Below are positions 35,789 through 48,690 of a DNA stretch of 64,000 nucleotides, piece after piece (position 1 is the stretch's first letter; the number at the start of each line of letters is the position of its first letter). The notes beneath the pieces are model-generated. The model had not been told where the DNA came from, made no database searches, and saw only the letters and a program-made list of their open reading frames with translations. Location: assembly GCF_030272615.1 (NCBI RefSeq), contig NC_081414.1, positions 238,797,233 through 238,861,232 on the forward strand, read 5' to 3'. A program made the position numbers and the translations under genes. Source of the stretch: Cryptomeria japonica. Taxonomy: Eukaryota; Streptophyta; Pinopsida; Cupressales; Cupressaceae.

Positions 35789-37250
35789 CAACTTTGTTTT
35801 AGGGCTTGAACACAGGGAAGCAAATACACAGTAAATAATTTATTTAGGGCTTCAACCCAAGTTCATTACTCTTTGATAATTACCATATTTATGGAAGGAT
35901 GATTTAGCCTCAAATTAGCATGAAGAATTAATTAATTTCAATAATAATAACTCAACATGACTTCAAATTAGCATGAATAATTAATTAATTTCAATAATAA
36001 TAAATCAACAGGACTACATTAGCTACTTTGACACATTGCATCTAGCACACTTTTGGCTATACTCAAATGTAGCTACTTTTGGATTACTACCTCCAATAAG
36101 CATTATAAATTTATTTAAACACTTCCACACAACACACCACCATCACATAAAGTCAAATCTGCATTTTTCCCCATTTTGAGACATGCATAATAGAGTGAAA
36201 TCCATTAAGGAAAATCATTTCCATAACCAAATCAATTCCCAAGAGCTATTAAAATTCAAATATGTAGACACAAAGAAGACAATCTTTTCCAAAAATAAAA
36301 TGCAGAAGTAAGAACCACCAACCTACAATTCGCAAAACCAAAACTTGAAGTTGAAATCTGAAATTGTCAAGCCTTCTTAAATCTAAATGGCAATCCACTC
36401 TTCCAAACCAAATTCGAACCAAAACTTGAAGTTGAAATCCGAAATTGTCAAGCCTTCTCAAATCCAAATGGCAATCCACTCTACCAAACCAAATTCAAAA
36501 GCCACTTGAAATGATATGTCCGATGATTAACCCGTGCGCAAACTAGCAAGCCAAAATAAATAGAAAAATTAAATTTTAGATTATAGTTTTTTATAGTTTT
36601 TCCCACCAATAAAAAAATTTCAAAAACCATATATATTAGTTACCATTGCAGAGTTCAAAAAATACATAATATAAATATATATTTCTTATCTACTCAATCA
36701 AGACGACCAATTGAAAATAAGGGTAGGTAAAATATATCAAATTCAATTACTTTAATATAGAAATGACATTCAATTAGGATATACAAATATTTCCTCAAAA
36801 TTTGACGGTAGGTTAAAATAATATTATTTACAAATAATATTCCATATTTTAATCAAATAATTCTTACACAATAATTTATAATTAATCTTCATTATTCATA
36901 ATAACGCAAATAAATAAATAAAATAAAATAAATAGAACTCAAATAAATAATTAAATTAAAATCAATAAATAAAAGTCATCTCAACAATAAATCAAATAAA
37001 TTAAATAATTAAACAATAAATGTAGTACAATTAAATATTAATAACTTAATTACTCAATTAAACTCTTTTTTGTATTAAGAATCATAGAACAACATTACAA
37101 ATTCAAAGGTCTTGGTTGAAAAAAACACAACCGTCTAATAGATAGGACTCATAGTATCAATAAAACCATTACTGGAAAGCCTAAAAGCCATATCATGTGA
37201 CCTTACATTCAGGTTACAGATGAAGCATATGACTAATACATATTATAACC
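35789..37250. repeat. Extra unit head plus AT-rich core (beta)
   Basis: The same head as at 1, 23769 and 44479, here joined to the complete AT-rich core. Within it, 36338-36499 is an 81-bp tandem pair starting CCAAAACTTGAAGTTG, and a 54-bp stretch with AGCATGAAKAATTAATTAATTTC is repeated at about 35918-35992. Confidence 0.8.
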
Positions 37251-37526
37251 CAAAATTTATAAAATTACAAAATTGGAAGTCCCATATACACAACATATCA
37301 TAAAAGAAACAACTTACCAACTAGCTAAAGAGGAAGGAGGAGTCAGGATCTATATTATCTCCCAAAGGGGGGATCCATGCTGTCCATCCCAATTTGCCCT
37401 CGCACCACACCTATACATGTCCCTCGATGAACTGGTCTCTATAGGGGTGGGTAGGCAGTCCTTCTAGTTCCATTTGAATGAAGTCCTCTCGCTACTGTCT
37501 TGGCTCTGTTTCCTGTATAAATTTCA

Positions 37527-39590
37527 TTAGTGCGTGCTCAAAGTGTTTCTTATTACTTCCCATTCGGTCCTAGGTAAAGCCATGTGACAACTCGTTGATG
37601 AAGACATATGTTGCGCCATCGTTCTTCCATCTGTCAAAGTGTTTCTTATTACTTCCCATTCGGTCCTAGGTAAAGCCATGTGACAACTCGCTGATGAAGA
37701 CATATGTTGCACCATCGTTCAACCATTTGACAAATTTGCCCTCATCAAGGCAGAGAACCACTATGACCTGCATAGCAACAAGGTAAAGAATGAGTCTCCT
37801 AAGAGACTCAGTGAGTTATCTACCCTTGCCAATAAACACATCATCATCCCTAGATTTCCAAATGATCCAAAGAATTTCCAAGGATAGAACAGACCAAAAG
37901 AGATTAGCACATTTCTTGCCACCTTTAATATAACCAAGTAACACCTCATCAATAGTAAGACATTTAGTATCAATTGAAAGACCAAACAATTTAAACACCT
38001 CTTTGGTGAAATGACACAAAAAAAAAATATGTAGCACAGATTCAAGGAGATGACACAATTTACACAATAGGGGGTTTCCATTATTGTCTTTAAGAGGGAG
38101 CTTGTGAAGCAGAAGTTTCCAGGCAAAGAACTTTTTTGGTTCAGTTGGAGCGGACCAAAATCTCAAGAGAGTAGAATGCCACTTTTTAGAGTCCTAGGTG
38201 AGGTTCCAAACATTATTGAAATGAGTTAGGATATCTTCAAAATTATAAAGGGAGTAGTAGACAAGTTTGTCTTTCATTAGAGGGAGGGGAGAGCCATCAA
38301 CCCAACAAAGGGAAGAAATTGGGGAGAGCGTAGGAGGGAAAGATGAGGAGAGGATAGGGTCGAGTGCATTCTTGAGGATATTGTAGGTTCCGGCTTGGGA
38401 GATGGGGAGGTTGAAGGTCGTACTAAGAGCATCCCAAGAAATCGGAGAACTGTCTTTCAAGATGTGTTCAAAAGTAACAAGACCTAAGTTGTGCCATTTC
38501 AAGGTAGAACACCCTTGAAGGAAAGCCAGTTGCTACCCATTATGCAGAATATTCCACCATATAGATTTGCCCAAGTTCAAAGTACCCTTATTATCAACAA
38601 TGCCACTATTACTGATGAATTGTTTGACTTGGTTCCAAGCCCTCCATAAGGACTTAAAGACCTCTGAGCCCGCAGGAGAGATCTCAAAAATGCCAGCAAT
38701 CAAGTCACACATGGGCAAGTTCCTCCATTTCTTCACCTTTTTTAGGGAGGGAGCACTATATATTATGTTTGATCAGAATTTTCCAAGGTTCATTGTCATC
38801 AAGGGCTTTAAAATCCACTTTGCAGCCAAGGCAATGCCCTAAATTTTGAGGTCTTTGAGGCCCATGCCCCCTGCATCTTAGATCTAACACACCAATCCCA
38901 TTTTATATCATGCTGTTTCCTGTTCCCCTTCCCATCCGGCCATAGGAATTTCTTAATTTGTTTTTGAACATTTCTTTCAGATTTGGGGAGATAGAGAAAG
39001 GGATACCCAGATATCTAGTGATTAGGTTCAGTTCCCCCCATTCCAGGTCAAATTTAGACAGCCAGTTAGGGGGGGAGTTAGTCCATCCTAGCAAGGTAAA
39101 TTTATGGAGAGCAATTTTGCTCCTTGAAGCCTTGCCAAATATTTCAATATTGTGTAGCAGAGAAGATAGGTTCTCCTCTTCCAAGACAAGCAGGATAGTT
39201 GTATCATTAACAAATTGAACATTGATAATTTCCTCTTTATTAGGGAGAGAGATGACTTTGACCCTAGGGGTCATATTGCAATCCTTAAGAACATAGTACA
39301 TAACATCAACAACCAACACAAATAAGACTTAGGCAAGTCGGCAACCCTGTCTCATTGACCTGGAAAGAAAAGAATCTGAAGTAGCATTCGAAGAAGCCAA
39401 TATCTCTATCAAACTTGCAAGTGAAAGTGAAGGTACATTAATTGTTTTTGTTAGTGGAGAAGGAGCAGCTTACGATTCTGATGCATTCCCAAAAAAGAGT
39501 AGAAAGACATTATGTGAGAAATGGGGACACCATTCATACCCATTTTGATTGCTCTCACAATACCTGCATCTGTAACCCTTATACATATAC
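37527..39590 (-). pseudogene. L1-type LINE reverse transcriptase and zf-RVT relic (beta)
   Basis: Counterpart of 17380-19345. The zf-RVT part is better preserved (FFAWKLLLHKLPLKDNNGNP, CKLCHLLESVLHIFFLCHF), continuing to LEILWIIWKSRDDD. The RT catalytic box reads FVNDTTILLV instead of FADDTTILLV, so a catalytic aspartate is gone. Several stops and shifts are present. Confidence 0.85.
37538..37729. repeat. 96-bp tandem duplication in LINE relic
   Basis: TCAAAGTGTTTCTTATTAC through CCATCGTTC occurs twice (period 96). Alpha has one copy at about 17418. Confidence 0.85.
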
Positions 39591-39747
39591 ATCATTCACT
39601 CCTTAAAAATATCTCCAAAACGATACAAAAACAAAACCTTCAATACAATGGTTATTCCAATCTAAAACAGCTCTATCTTCAATGCCTGCAAATAAAAGTG
39701 TTTAGCTTTTTCTTCCTAGCAAACTTGCTCTGATACAAGAAGGGGAA

Positions 39748-40922
39748 TGTTGTAAGACAAATAGAATTCCCTATCAAGCAGATTCAGATGACTCATTTTC
39801 TGTTAGGCTGTAATAACAAGTGAAAGCAAATCCTGAAGGAATCACGAGTAACAAGATTTATAAACTGAAACCATAGTGGGTTGTATTTATATCAACTTAT
39901 CATGCAGATTAACCAATTAAAACACTTTGCCTCTTCAAGATATAAAGAAAGAAACATCCTTAATAGGTTAGCTACCATTTCTTTATAGCTCTGAAAATAC
40001 TTATATTCAACAATAACTTCAAAGATTTATCGTACAATACATAGACCAACTATAAACCTACGGAAGAGAGGGTACAAAAATAAAATATTGTTTATCAATC
40101 TCCCCACAATCCGTGCCAGAACAATTAATGGGATAGGTGATAGGTTGGAGGTGTAGATTGAGATAGGAGTAGACTGAAATCCAGTTGTATCCAAGAAAGA
40201 TCAGATTTTAAGTTAGTCTTTAATGTTGAAGATTGACAATAGATATGGGAGAAATGGACATATTAGGAAAGGCAGTGAGTAATTGGGATTATCTTCCAAC
40301 ATATCCGAAGCTTATTTCTTATTAGTTTTTAGCAATCAAAATCATCTTTATTAGTGGGATTCATATTACGATATAATATTAGAATTTAATTGCATAATTG
40401 TTGAGTTAAATTGGTTCACTCATATATCATGAGTAGTGGTTCAAATGAACATATATCTAGTGAGGTGATGCATACATGACTGAAGCATCAAGACTTCCTA
40501 AGAGTAGGTCACCCATCCTAATACTTTTTCTGACTCAAACATGAGAAACTCCATGATTAAGTATGCTTGGATTGAAGTAATACTGAGATGCCTGACCTCA
40601 TGCAAAGTTCCAATACTTCATTAATCAAACCATCTTAAATACATTCATCAGAATTTTATATTGATCAGATTCTTTTATATAACAACTTAATTCTTAAACT
40701 CCCACCAAAGTTTTCTATTGTATTGCAAGATTGATAGCGAGTGCTTTATAAAATTTGCCCGCCTAATGTATTTCACAAAGTCTACCGTGATATGCCAAAG
40801 GTCACAAAATGCATGCATCATTGAATAAAACCCCCTTGAAAAGTAAAACCTATCAACCTTTCAATTAGATCTAGGCTTTCAATTAGATCTAGGCTAACCC
40901 AAAGAATAATAAACTTGTTAAA
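39748..40922. repeat. E module, copy 3
   Basis: The positional counterpart of copy 1, beginning TGTTGTAAGACAAATAGAATTCCC after AAGAAGGGGAA. A short direct repeat TTTCAATTAGATCTAGGCT lies at about 40858-40894. Confidence 0.75.
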
Positions 40923-41320
40923 AATTTGTAACAAGTACCTCTAGCCATTCATCCAAAGAAATTCCTGAGGAGTTGGAGAAATGATCACAAAGTATAGATA
41001 ATGCTACTGTTGCTTCCATCTTCACCATTAGAACTAACACTGTGATACGATGCATTGGTATAATGAGCAAAACTAACATAACAGGAGCACTAGCAACTTC
41101 CAGTACATTTATTACATTCTGGTATTTGACTGTTGTATTTTTGGGCTTGTTTTTTGATCCTGTCTTCTCCACACTGTTACCTCCACTGCATTGGTTTTCA
41201 GAGATTCCACCAAATGCTTATTTTTGTTGTTTAGTATCCAGCCTAACTTCAATTACAATGTTAAGTACCTCCAACAAAATACTAACAGCAGTCAATCAAG
41301 AAGATATTAAAACAAAATAA
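40918..41320 (-). pseudogene. Unrecognised frame, broken (beta)
   Basis: Counterpart of 20648-21031, with an in-frame stop near 41218 and a 9-bp deletion. Confidence 0.2.
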
Positions 41321-43039
41321 TATTTTACAATAATATTATAATATCAAAAAGGAGGTCTGAGAATTTACATTACTTAGATAGAAAGAGTAAAGAAAGTTTT
41401 TGTTTTCAAAATAATAGTAAAATCTTAAATTTTTAGGTTGTTAAATTAATATGATTTTTTCTTATGTAGAAAATTAGAGAGATGAGTAAAAGAAAGCTTT
41501 TTAAGAAAATGATAGTGAACTTTAATCTTTCAGATTCAAAAAATTATGAATTGATTAAAAATAGGATTAGCCCTAACAAATAAATATATGAATTTAAAAG
41601 AAGATTGAAATTACATTATAGTAGATGTAATAGAAAATAATCATAAAATAAAATTTGAAACTCAACTTCTGAAAGATCAAATAAAGTATTGATGTAGATA
41701 GATGAATGTGGTTGCTCAAGATTCTTAGAGAATGACTTTAAGATCAAGATGAGCTGCCCATCAAATGGACATTAGAACAATATGATACAAAAAGATGTCT
41801 AAATGGGACGAGAGGCATCTTTAAATTGAATTCTCAATAGGACAATCAAAGGCTAGGATTAAGCGGTTTAATGGATGGTTATGATTAAATGAGGATTAGG
41901 GTTATGCTGGAAAGATGTACTCACATGACAATTGTCACATGATAAACAACATATAGGGCTTAGGATAAGGTTAGGGAGCATTCTTATAGGAATGACCAAG
42001 ATTAAGAGGTTTAAGTTAAAATCGATGGATAGGATGTAAAGTTATTTTGACTTTTGGGAAGGTGTCCAAGTTTAATGAATTAGGGACAAGGCTTAGTTAA
42101 ATATGTGAAGCCAAAAAGGTGGGACACTTGTTAAATAACTACAAATTTCAATTATGAACCATGGAACACAATGAGGAGTGAGGATTGAATAGACGAAGAT
42201 TAAGGTAAAATAAGAATTTGTTAAATTAAATAGCTACATTTTTATTTAATTAATGGGATAGGATAAAGGTGAAATTAATTAAATAAATAAATCATATTTA
42301 TTTCATTTAGTATTTTGGGGTAGAAAAACGGGTTAATTAAGGAATTAATGTATATATATGTAAATAATTGGTTTAGGGTAGGCTAAAATTAGGTGTGGGT
42401 TGGCAGTGGACAATGTTAGGTATCTACATTTTTCCCCTTTTAGAGACGATGTTGCAAAAAGAAATCATTTCAAAGAAGATTATTTTGTAAGTTGTATGTT
42501 TACATGGAAAAAAATAGACATTTTAAAATTTTCTAGATGCTTTCAATAAATGTCATTTATTTAGACATAGTTCTTATTATATTATTCTCTTAGTCACAAC
42601 AAAAATGGTTTTTATCCGGAAGATTAAAAAACTTGAGGCTATGACTGAGGCTGACACTAGGGTAGAAAAATGGGTTATGGAGGAGAAGGACAAATAGATT
42701 TGAGAAGCTGCAAGTAATATGGATTGGAAATTAGAGTATTGGTATAAAGTTGTGGGATGCAAAAAGACCTCAGTGAGAAGGTGTCTCAAAGAAATGAGAA
42801 CAAGATTGTAATGGATATTAAGGAAGGCTAAGAGATCCTTAAGTGTAAAATCAAGGAGATGTCCAAGAGAAGCCAAGAGATGGTTTTGAAGAATTTGGCT
42901 TCCCTATAGGATATTTAGGAGGAAATTGATTGTAGGAAAGCTAAGTAAAAGAGACATGCTATGTCCCCCTCTACTTTGAACAAAGCCCCTTTCTTCTATG
43001 GTTAAAGATACTCTGCATTTTTATTTCAATAAAAGAAAG

Positions 43040-44455
43040 AAAGAAATATTCTGATTTCTTCCATTCTATCATTTGAGTCAAATAAGTCCTCAAAATTAAT
43101 TCTTTCAACTTGTGAATAACCTTTACATATAAGAATTGCCTAGTTTCTTAAAAATTCTCCATCTTCATTTAGTTTGTTTCTATCCATTTGATTGCTATCA
43201 CATTCTTGTTTGCTAGACTTGCTCCCAATTACCAAGTCTATTTTTTCTCAATTTGATTCAATTCTTCTTCCATTTCTTGTATCCAGTGTCATCCATGTTG
43301 TCATCATTAGATCTAGAATCAAATTTCCCAAAATCTTCATTTTTTTATGTCCATAGCTCATATGGAGTATTGCAACATTTCACTCATAGTTGTCCTCTAT
43401 TAAGAATATGGACTTTAGTATGGAATGCTTGTTTCTAATAAATATGAGGTAGATTTTCCTCTTTTAACATTTTTCTTTTCCTGTGTCAAATAGTTCTATT
43501 TTTTTTTCTACTTCTCCATTTTGCTAAGGAGTTCTAGAAGGAAATAGATGTCTCTTTATTTGATGTTCTTAATAAAAAAATTCAAATTCATTTGAGGTCA
43601 AACTACCTCCTCTATCTAATGTTAGATAATTGATTCTACTATTCATTTTGTTTTCAACCATTGACACAAAAATCTTAAGCATACTAAATGCCCCTGAGTT
43701 TTTTCTCAAGAATGTAACCCAACTCATCCTAGAGAGATCATCAATAAGTAACATGAAGCATCTTTCACCTTGAAGACTCTTTGTTTTTGTTAGTCTACAC
43801 AAGTTAGTATTGATGAGCTCCAAAGATTTTGTAGAAGATAACTCAGTCTCAAACCTTGTCCTAGTTTACTTCCCAATCTAATTTTTTTTTCCATAAGGTG
43901 TTTGTAGCATTGACAATCTTTGGCATGTCTCTGATTGCATGCGTAGAGCCAATCTTGACAAGATTCTCAAAGTTGATGTATCTCATTCTTTTGTTCCATA
44001 TCAAAGATTTAATTGTTTGTCCTAGAAGATAGTTTATTTTATTATTTTCCCTTAGGTTATATACATTTTCTTAAATTTGGTTTCCTTCTGCCACTAATAT
44101 TCTAGATCTTGCCTTCCTAATTTCATAACCCTTATAGTGAAAATCGATATTGTTATCTTTCCTAAAAATTTGTATTGCATGGAGAAGATTGTTATTGAGA
44201 CCCTTAGCATAGAGAATATCTTCTATATTGTTCTTCCCATCAATAGTTATTACTCCCTATCCAAAAATCATTTTAGAGGAGTCGCCTTAAATATAATTGT
44301 GCCTCCAATCCATTTCTCAAGATTGGTGAAATTACTTTTTTCACATGTCATGTGGTCAAAATAGATACTTTCATTCACCAAAGGGCTTTTATCTTCTTTT
44401 GTATGGAAGCCAATCCACATAGGTGTGAGTCTCTTGGGTGCAAGACACCTTAGTA
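43040..44455 (-). pseudogene. Old copia pol relic (beta), longer than in alpha
   Basis: The minus strand, from high to low coordinates, shows a protease-flanking stretch (SNFTNLEKWIGG), a pre-integrase part (WNKRMRYINFENLVKIG), an integrase (43569-43823: MELINTNLCRLTKTKSLQGE, FMLLIDDLSRMSWVTFL, LTLDRGGSLTSNEF), its continuation with the TP..QNGEVEKK glutamate region, and the start of RT (MDRNKLNEDGEF, ICKGYSQVERINFEDLF). Many stops and frameshifts are present. It is clearly a different and older lineage than the element at 4221-13186. Confidence 0.8.
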
Positions 44456-44478
44456 AGATTTATAATATAAATAAAATT

Positions 44479-45490
44479 ATAACTTTTCTTTAGGGCTTCA
44501 ACCCAAGGAAGAAAATAGACACTAAATAATTTGTTTAGGGCTTCAACCCAAGTTCATTACTCTTTCATAATTACAACACTTATGGAAGGATGATTTAGCC
44601 TCAAATTAGCATGAATAATTAATTACTCAAATGTAGCTACTTTTAGATCACTACCTCCAATAAGCATTATAAATTTATTTACACACTTCCACACAACACA
44701 CTAACATCACATAAAACTAATATCTGCATTTTCCCCCATTTCGAGACATGCATAACAGATTGAAATACATTAAGGAAAATAATTTCCACAACCAAATAAA
44801 TTCGCAAGAGCAATCAAAATTCAAATTTGCAGATACAGAGAAGACAATCTTTTCTAAAAATAAAATGCAAAAGTAAGAGCCATCAAGCTGCAATTCGCAA
44901 AACCAAAAATTGAAGTTGAAACCTGAAATTGTTGAGCCTTCTCAAATCGAAATCGCAATCCAATCTTCCAAACCAAATTTGAAAGCCTCTCGCAATGATT
45001 TTCTAGATGATTAACCTGTGCACAGACCAACAAGCTAAAATAAATTCAAAAATTAAATTTTAGACTATAGTTTTTCCCACTAATAGAAAAATTCCAAAAA
45101 CCATATATCTTACTTAGCTTTGCAAAGTTCGAAAAATACATAATATGAATATATATTTCTTACCTACTCAATCAAGCCAACCAATTGAAAATAAGGGTAG
45201 GTAAAATAAATCAAACTCAATTACTTCAATATAGAAACGACAATCAATTAGGAAATACAAATATTTCCTTAAAATTAGATGGTAGGTTAAAATAATATTA
45301 TTTACAAATAATATTCCATATTTTAATTAAATAATTCCCACACAATAATTTATAACTAGTTATCATTATTCATAATAACAACAATAAATAAATAAAATAA
45401 AATCAATCGAACTCAAATAAATAATTAAATTAAAATCAATAAATAAAAGTCATCTCAATAATAAATCAAACAAATTAAATAATTAGTTAG
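44479..45490. repeat. Partial third copy of the unit head
   Basis: After the copia relic the same head sequence begins again (the TTAGGGCTTCAACCC stretch and the downstream AT-rich core), then similarity stops near 45485 and unrelated sequence follows. It resembles the head at 35789 more than those at 1 and 23769, since it keeps the AT-rich core that those two lack. Its position is what unequal crossing-over between direct head repeats would leave. Confidence 0.85.
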
Positions 45491-45545
45491 GATATTTTGA
45501 GACATGATAGGTTATACTAGTCCATAGCCATATCAGACCCCTCTT

Positions 45546-46351
45546 CCTCCATCTCCATGTCAGACACAATTTGTACACCATGCTTGGTTGAAGAATTGGG
45601 GGTTTTGACAATTGGGGAGGGTTTAACCTCATGATCTTTCACAAGACCCCTCATGCCAGACAGGGTTGTCACAATTGTTGGCATGATTCACTAGGCTATT
45701 TTCAAGAAAAGATAACAAGTAGAAATGCAAACAAATTATTTTGTTATGCCTAAAATGATTCAATATCATAAAGTGGTAAGAGAAGATACTAGCATAGTTA
45801 TCGTCAAGTGCAATGTACCTCATTATCACTTTAGCCATATTTGTTGAAAGTGATTGCAGGTCCTTCTTGTTATAACCATTGTCCACCATCTTTCACACCC
45901 TATTTCTCTCACTTTTTTTTGTTGAAGTAGGCCGAATGGCTTCTTTCCTCGCCTTCTTATTTCTATAAAACTTCTTACCATCCATCTACAAGCTAGTTAT
46001 CTCTGCAATGAAGGATTTGTATATTCTAAACTCTACTCCAAAAACTGTGAGGATACATTTCTTCCAATTATTCACAAAATCCTCTATCATTTTTGGGTCA
46101 TTGCCATGAAGCCTCTTGAGATATGACACAAGACAACCATTAGTAATCTCCATCCACAACTTCCTATTATTTTCCCATTTCTTATAGGAAGCAGACTCTA
46201 TTCTAGTTTTGTAACATCCTATAAGTAGTATACCTTTGTAAAATTGGGTGTAAGAATAAAACCCAAACCAAGGCAATGAAAACCTAGACAAAAAAGAAAT
46301 CTCTAGAAAAATTGGTTTTAAAATTCGAACCCAAATCCCATGAAAGGTCAT
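45546..46351 (-). pseudogene. Degraded hypothetical protein, probably retroelement-associated
   Basis: Two frames joined by a shift near 45990 and a stop near 45895 read KLWMEITNGCLVSYLKRLHG, MIEDFVNNWKKCILTVFGVE, FIAEITSLVDGKKFYR, and then MRYIALDDNYASIFSYHFMI and LNHFRHNKIICLHFYL. The style recalls uncharacterised proteins that recur in plant repeats, but I cannot name a family with confidence. Confidence 0.4.
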
Positions 46352-46358
46352 TACTCAT

Positions 46359-46760
46359 TCAATAATCTGTCATCATTAATGTGATATGATTGGCCAATAC
46401 ATTCGATGTCCTTGCTTTCAAGTCAAGCAATTGTATTGGGAAAGTTTCCCTTGCCGTCCACCACCATATGTCCACATAATCTACACCAATGTTCACCAGG
46501 TGGTCCGCTAGCATGTTACCTTCCCGATTAACATGGGAAATTTTGAATTTGTCCAATTTTATAATCATGATGTGGCACTCTTGAATTAACTTCTTGATAG
46601 TCTATCTAGGCTCAGTATGTTTACTCACACATCTAATGATGTTAGGTGAATCACTCTCAAGCCACACTTTATTGAACCCTTCTTTGATAGTCATGGTTAA
46701 CCCAATGTAATTATCTTTTTCCTTAATAAAGTAGTTTGTTAGGGTGCCAGTGGGAGTGCC
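46359..46760 (-). pseudogene. RNase H (RVT_3-type) relic of a LINE
   Basis: The frame reads KVWLESDSPNIIRCV and then FKISHVNREGNMLADHLVNI, matching the two aspartate-bearing motifs of the RNase H domain that ends many plant LINE polyproteins. One TAG interrupts it near 46600. The RT is not adjacent. Confidence 0.7.
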
Positions 46761-47182
46761 ACCACTGAAACAAGCCTATCGTTGTGGTCACGAGAAACTC
46801 TCCCACAACCAGCTGGCCTAGGAATACTCTCATCACAACATCATGTTAAATACTATAAAAAAGGAAAATATAAAGAATCCCTAGGAGTATGAGAAAATAT
46901 TAAGTCTATCATAAAAAAGATGTTGCTAGTTCTTTGAAATTTACTCCTGCAAGTATAGGAGGTGTGACGATAAAATATTAAATCTACAAATTAGCACCCT
47001 TAAAAAAAAGCCTCACTATCAATCACACCTTGTTCAAGAACCATGATAGGGAAAGATTGAGTGCAAGGAAGAGGCAAATTCTCTTTCCACACAAAGGATG
47101 GTTGGTGTAATAGCACTTTTATCCAATGATTTAATTAAGTAATTACAGTGAAAGTAACTTTGACATAGAGTAAATATAAGAA
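46761..47182. other. No gene seen
   Basis: Unassigned sequence. A GGTGCCAGTGGGAGTGCCACC stretch near 46744-46764 has weak internal symmetry only. Confidence 0.4.
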
Positions 47183-48690
47183 ATGATGAGCAGGATTGGA
47201 AGCATCCATAGGAGTGCAACTAGGGTTTCTATTGGGGGGGTAGATGATCCAAGGGAAGGTGATGATGATGGTGAGGAGGACATTTACTCCGCTCTTCCCC
47301 TTTCTTTTTATCTATTCCTATCCCTTTCCCTATGTCATTGCCTTGGTTCTTTGTCATTTGTCTTTCTGTTTGTGGGTTATGGTTTGGTGCGGAGATGAAA
47401 GAAGGTGGTTGCGGAGGTGACTGAGGTGTTTTTGGTGGCAGATGGTGCTATTTTGTGGTGCTTGGGTTTCGATGCAAACACCTCTATGTCGACCTAATTT
47501 TTTGATGCTGCTGCGGCCACTGTGCTACGTTAGTAGGTGTTTGTGGATACTGAAGGTATATCTCTATTTATTGTGGGTGCCCTATTGGTCTTCAATTTTT
47601 ATTTTATTTATTCTTCTCATAGAGGTGGATGTGGTGTGGAGGGTCTTTCTAATGGAAGGGTGCAGAGGTGGAAACGATGTAGTGTGTTTTGTTTCCAAGA
47701 AGTTTTATTGCGGCGAACTTCCATCACAAACAAGGTTTTGTGCTTTGACGACTACTGGGAGGGTGATCCTTTGGTTCTTGGAGGAGGGTTTGTTTGGGAG
47801 GTGTTGTGCCCCTATGCCAAGGGTGTTGTTGCTCTAGTTTTATCTAGATGCAGAGGAGGTGTTTGGGATCTGGCTGGAGCTCCCACAACCTAGCTCATCA
47901 TTGGCATTTTGGGCTCATTACTCCTTCCAAGTTATTTTTTTCCCTCAAAGTGGTCTTTGTTATTACAAGGGGCCTCTATGTGTGGGGTCTATTTTTTCTT
48001 ATTTTGTAGCCTTTTGGGGTTTCCTCTTTTTTTTTTAATCTTTTTCAAGAGAATCTCTAGTTTTGTTTAGAGTTTGTTTGTTCTACCTTTATCTATCAGT
48101 TTTATTGAGGCAGATCATTCTTCTACTGAGGCAAAAAATTATGGGTTGAGTTTAGTCGAACAAATCCTGTTGGGGGCTTTCAATGCCCTGTTTTTCAAGG
48201 TCAGATGGTTGATTGTTGATTTCTCTTTGTTGCTAGGATTTTGTCCTTGTTCGCATATAGAGGTGGAGATCTTGGTTAAGCTTATATTCTTGGAGTTGGA
48301 ATGGTGCAAGCCTCTTCTTCAAGTTTTGGTTTTGGGATCCTTCTTAAAGACTAGCTATCCAGCAAAGCGTTATGGTCCTAGATATTGGTTGCTAGACTTT
48401 GGCTAGTTGTATGAAGCTTTGTTCTCTCCGTTGATAGATGGTTTCCATCTTTTCAGGCCCTATTGAGGTGGAAAGGTACTTTTCTATTAGAGGTGTGACT
48501 ATCAGATGGTTTGAGGTTGTTCGTTTCATCTTGGTGGTTTTGGGAGCCATTACAAAATGCAAATAAAAGGTTAGGGGAGTCTTTAAAAATCCACATTGAT
48601 GCTCTGCAAAAAGGATTGTTAGGATATTGTCAAGATAAATACAAACACACAAGCAACAAAACCAAGTGTTAGTGTTAGAAACCACAAATC
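47183..48690 (+). other. Locally GC-richer segment with overlapping open frames, unrecognised
   Basis: Base composition shifts to T/G-rich and less AT-rich than the neighbours. Several overlapping plus-strand frames (47183-47398, 47442-47837, 47537-47893, 48074-48406) have no known domain, and hydrophobic residues follow from the T-rich bias. It could be part of an unidentified retroelement (LTR or UTR). Confidence 0.25.

Larger units (their letters stand above)
23769..44478. repeat. Tandem duplication unit beta
   Basis: Second copy. 23769-27980 matches 1-4220, 27981-31078 matches 13187-16309, and about 36430-44478 matches 16310-23768. The interval 31078-36430 exists only here and holds the coiled-coil frame, the HIPP-like gene, the LRR fragment, one extra E module (34475-35745) and an extra copy of the unit head (from 35789). 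Because the E module and the head occur twice inside beta, an older nested duplication preceded the 20-kb one. Confidence 0.93.

Noticed and set aside
36338-37729. Short tandem repeats as a CRISPR-like array
   Set aside because: Only two adjacent copies at each place, no spacers, and a plant nuclear context.
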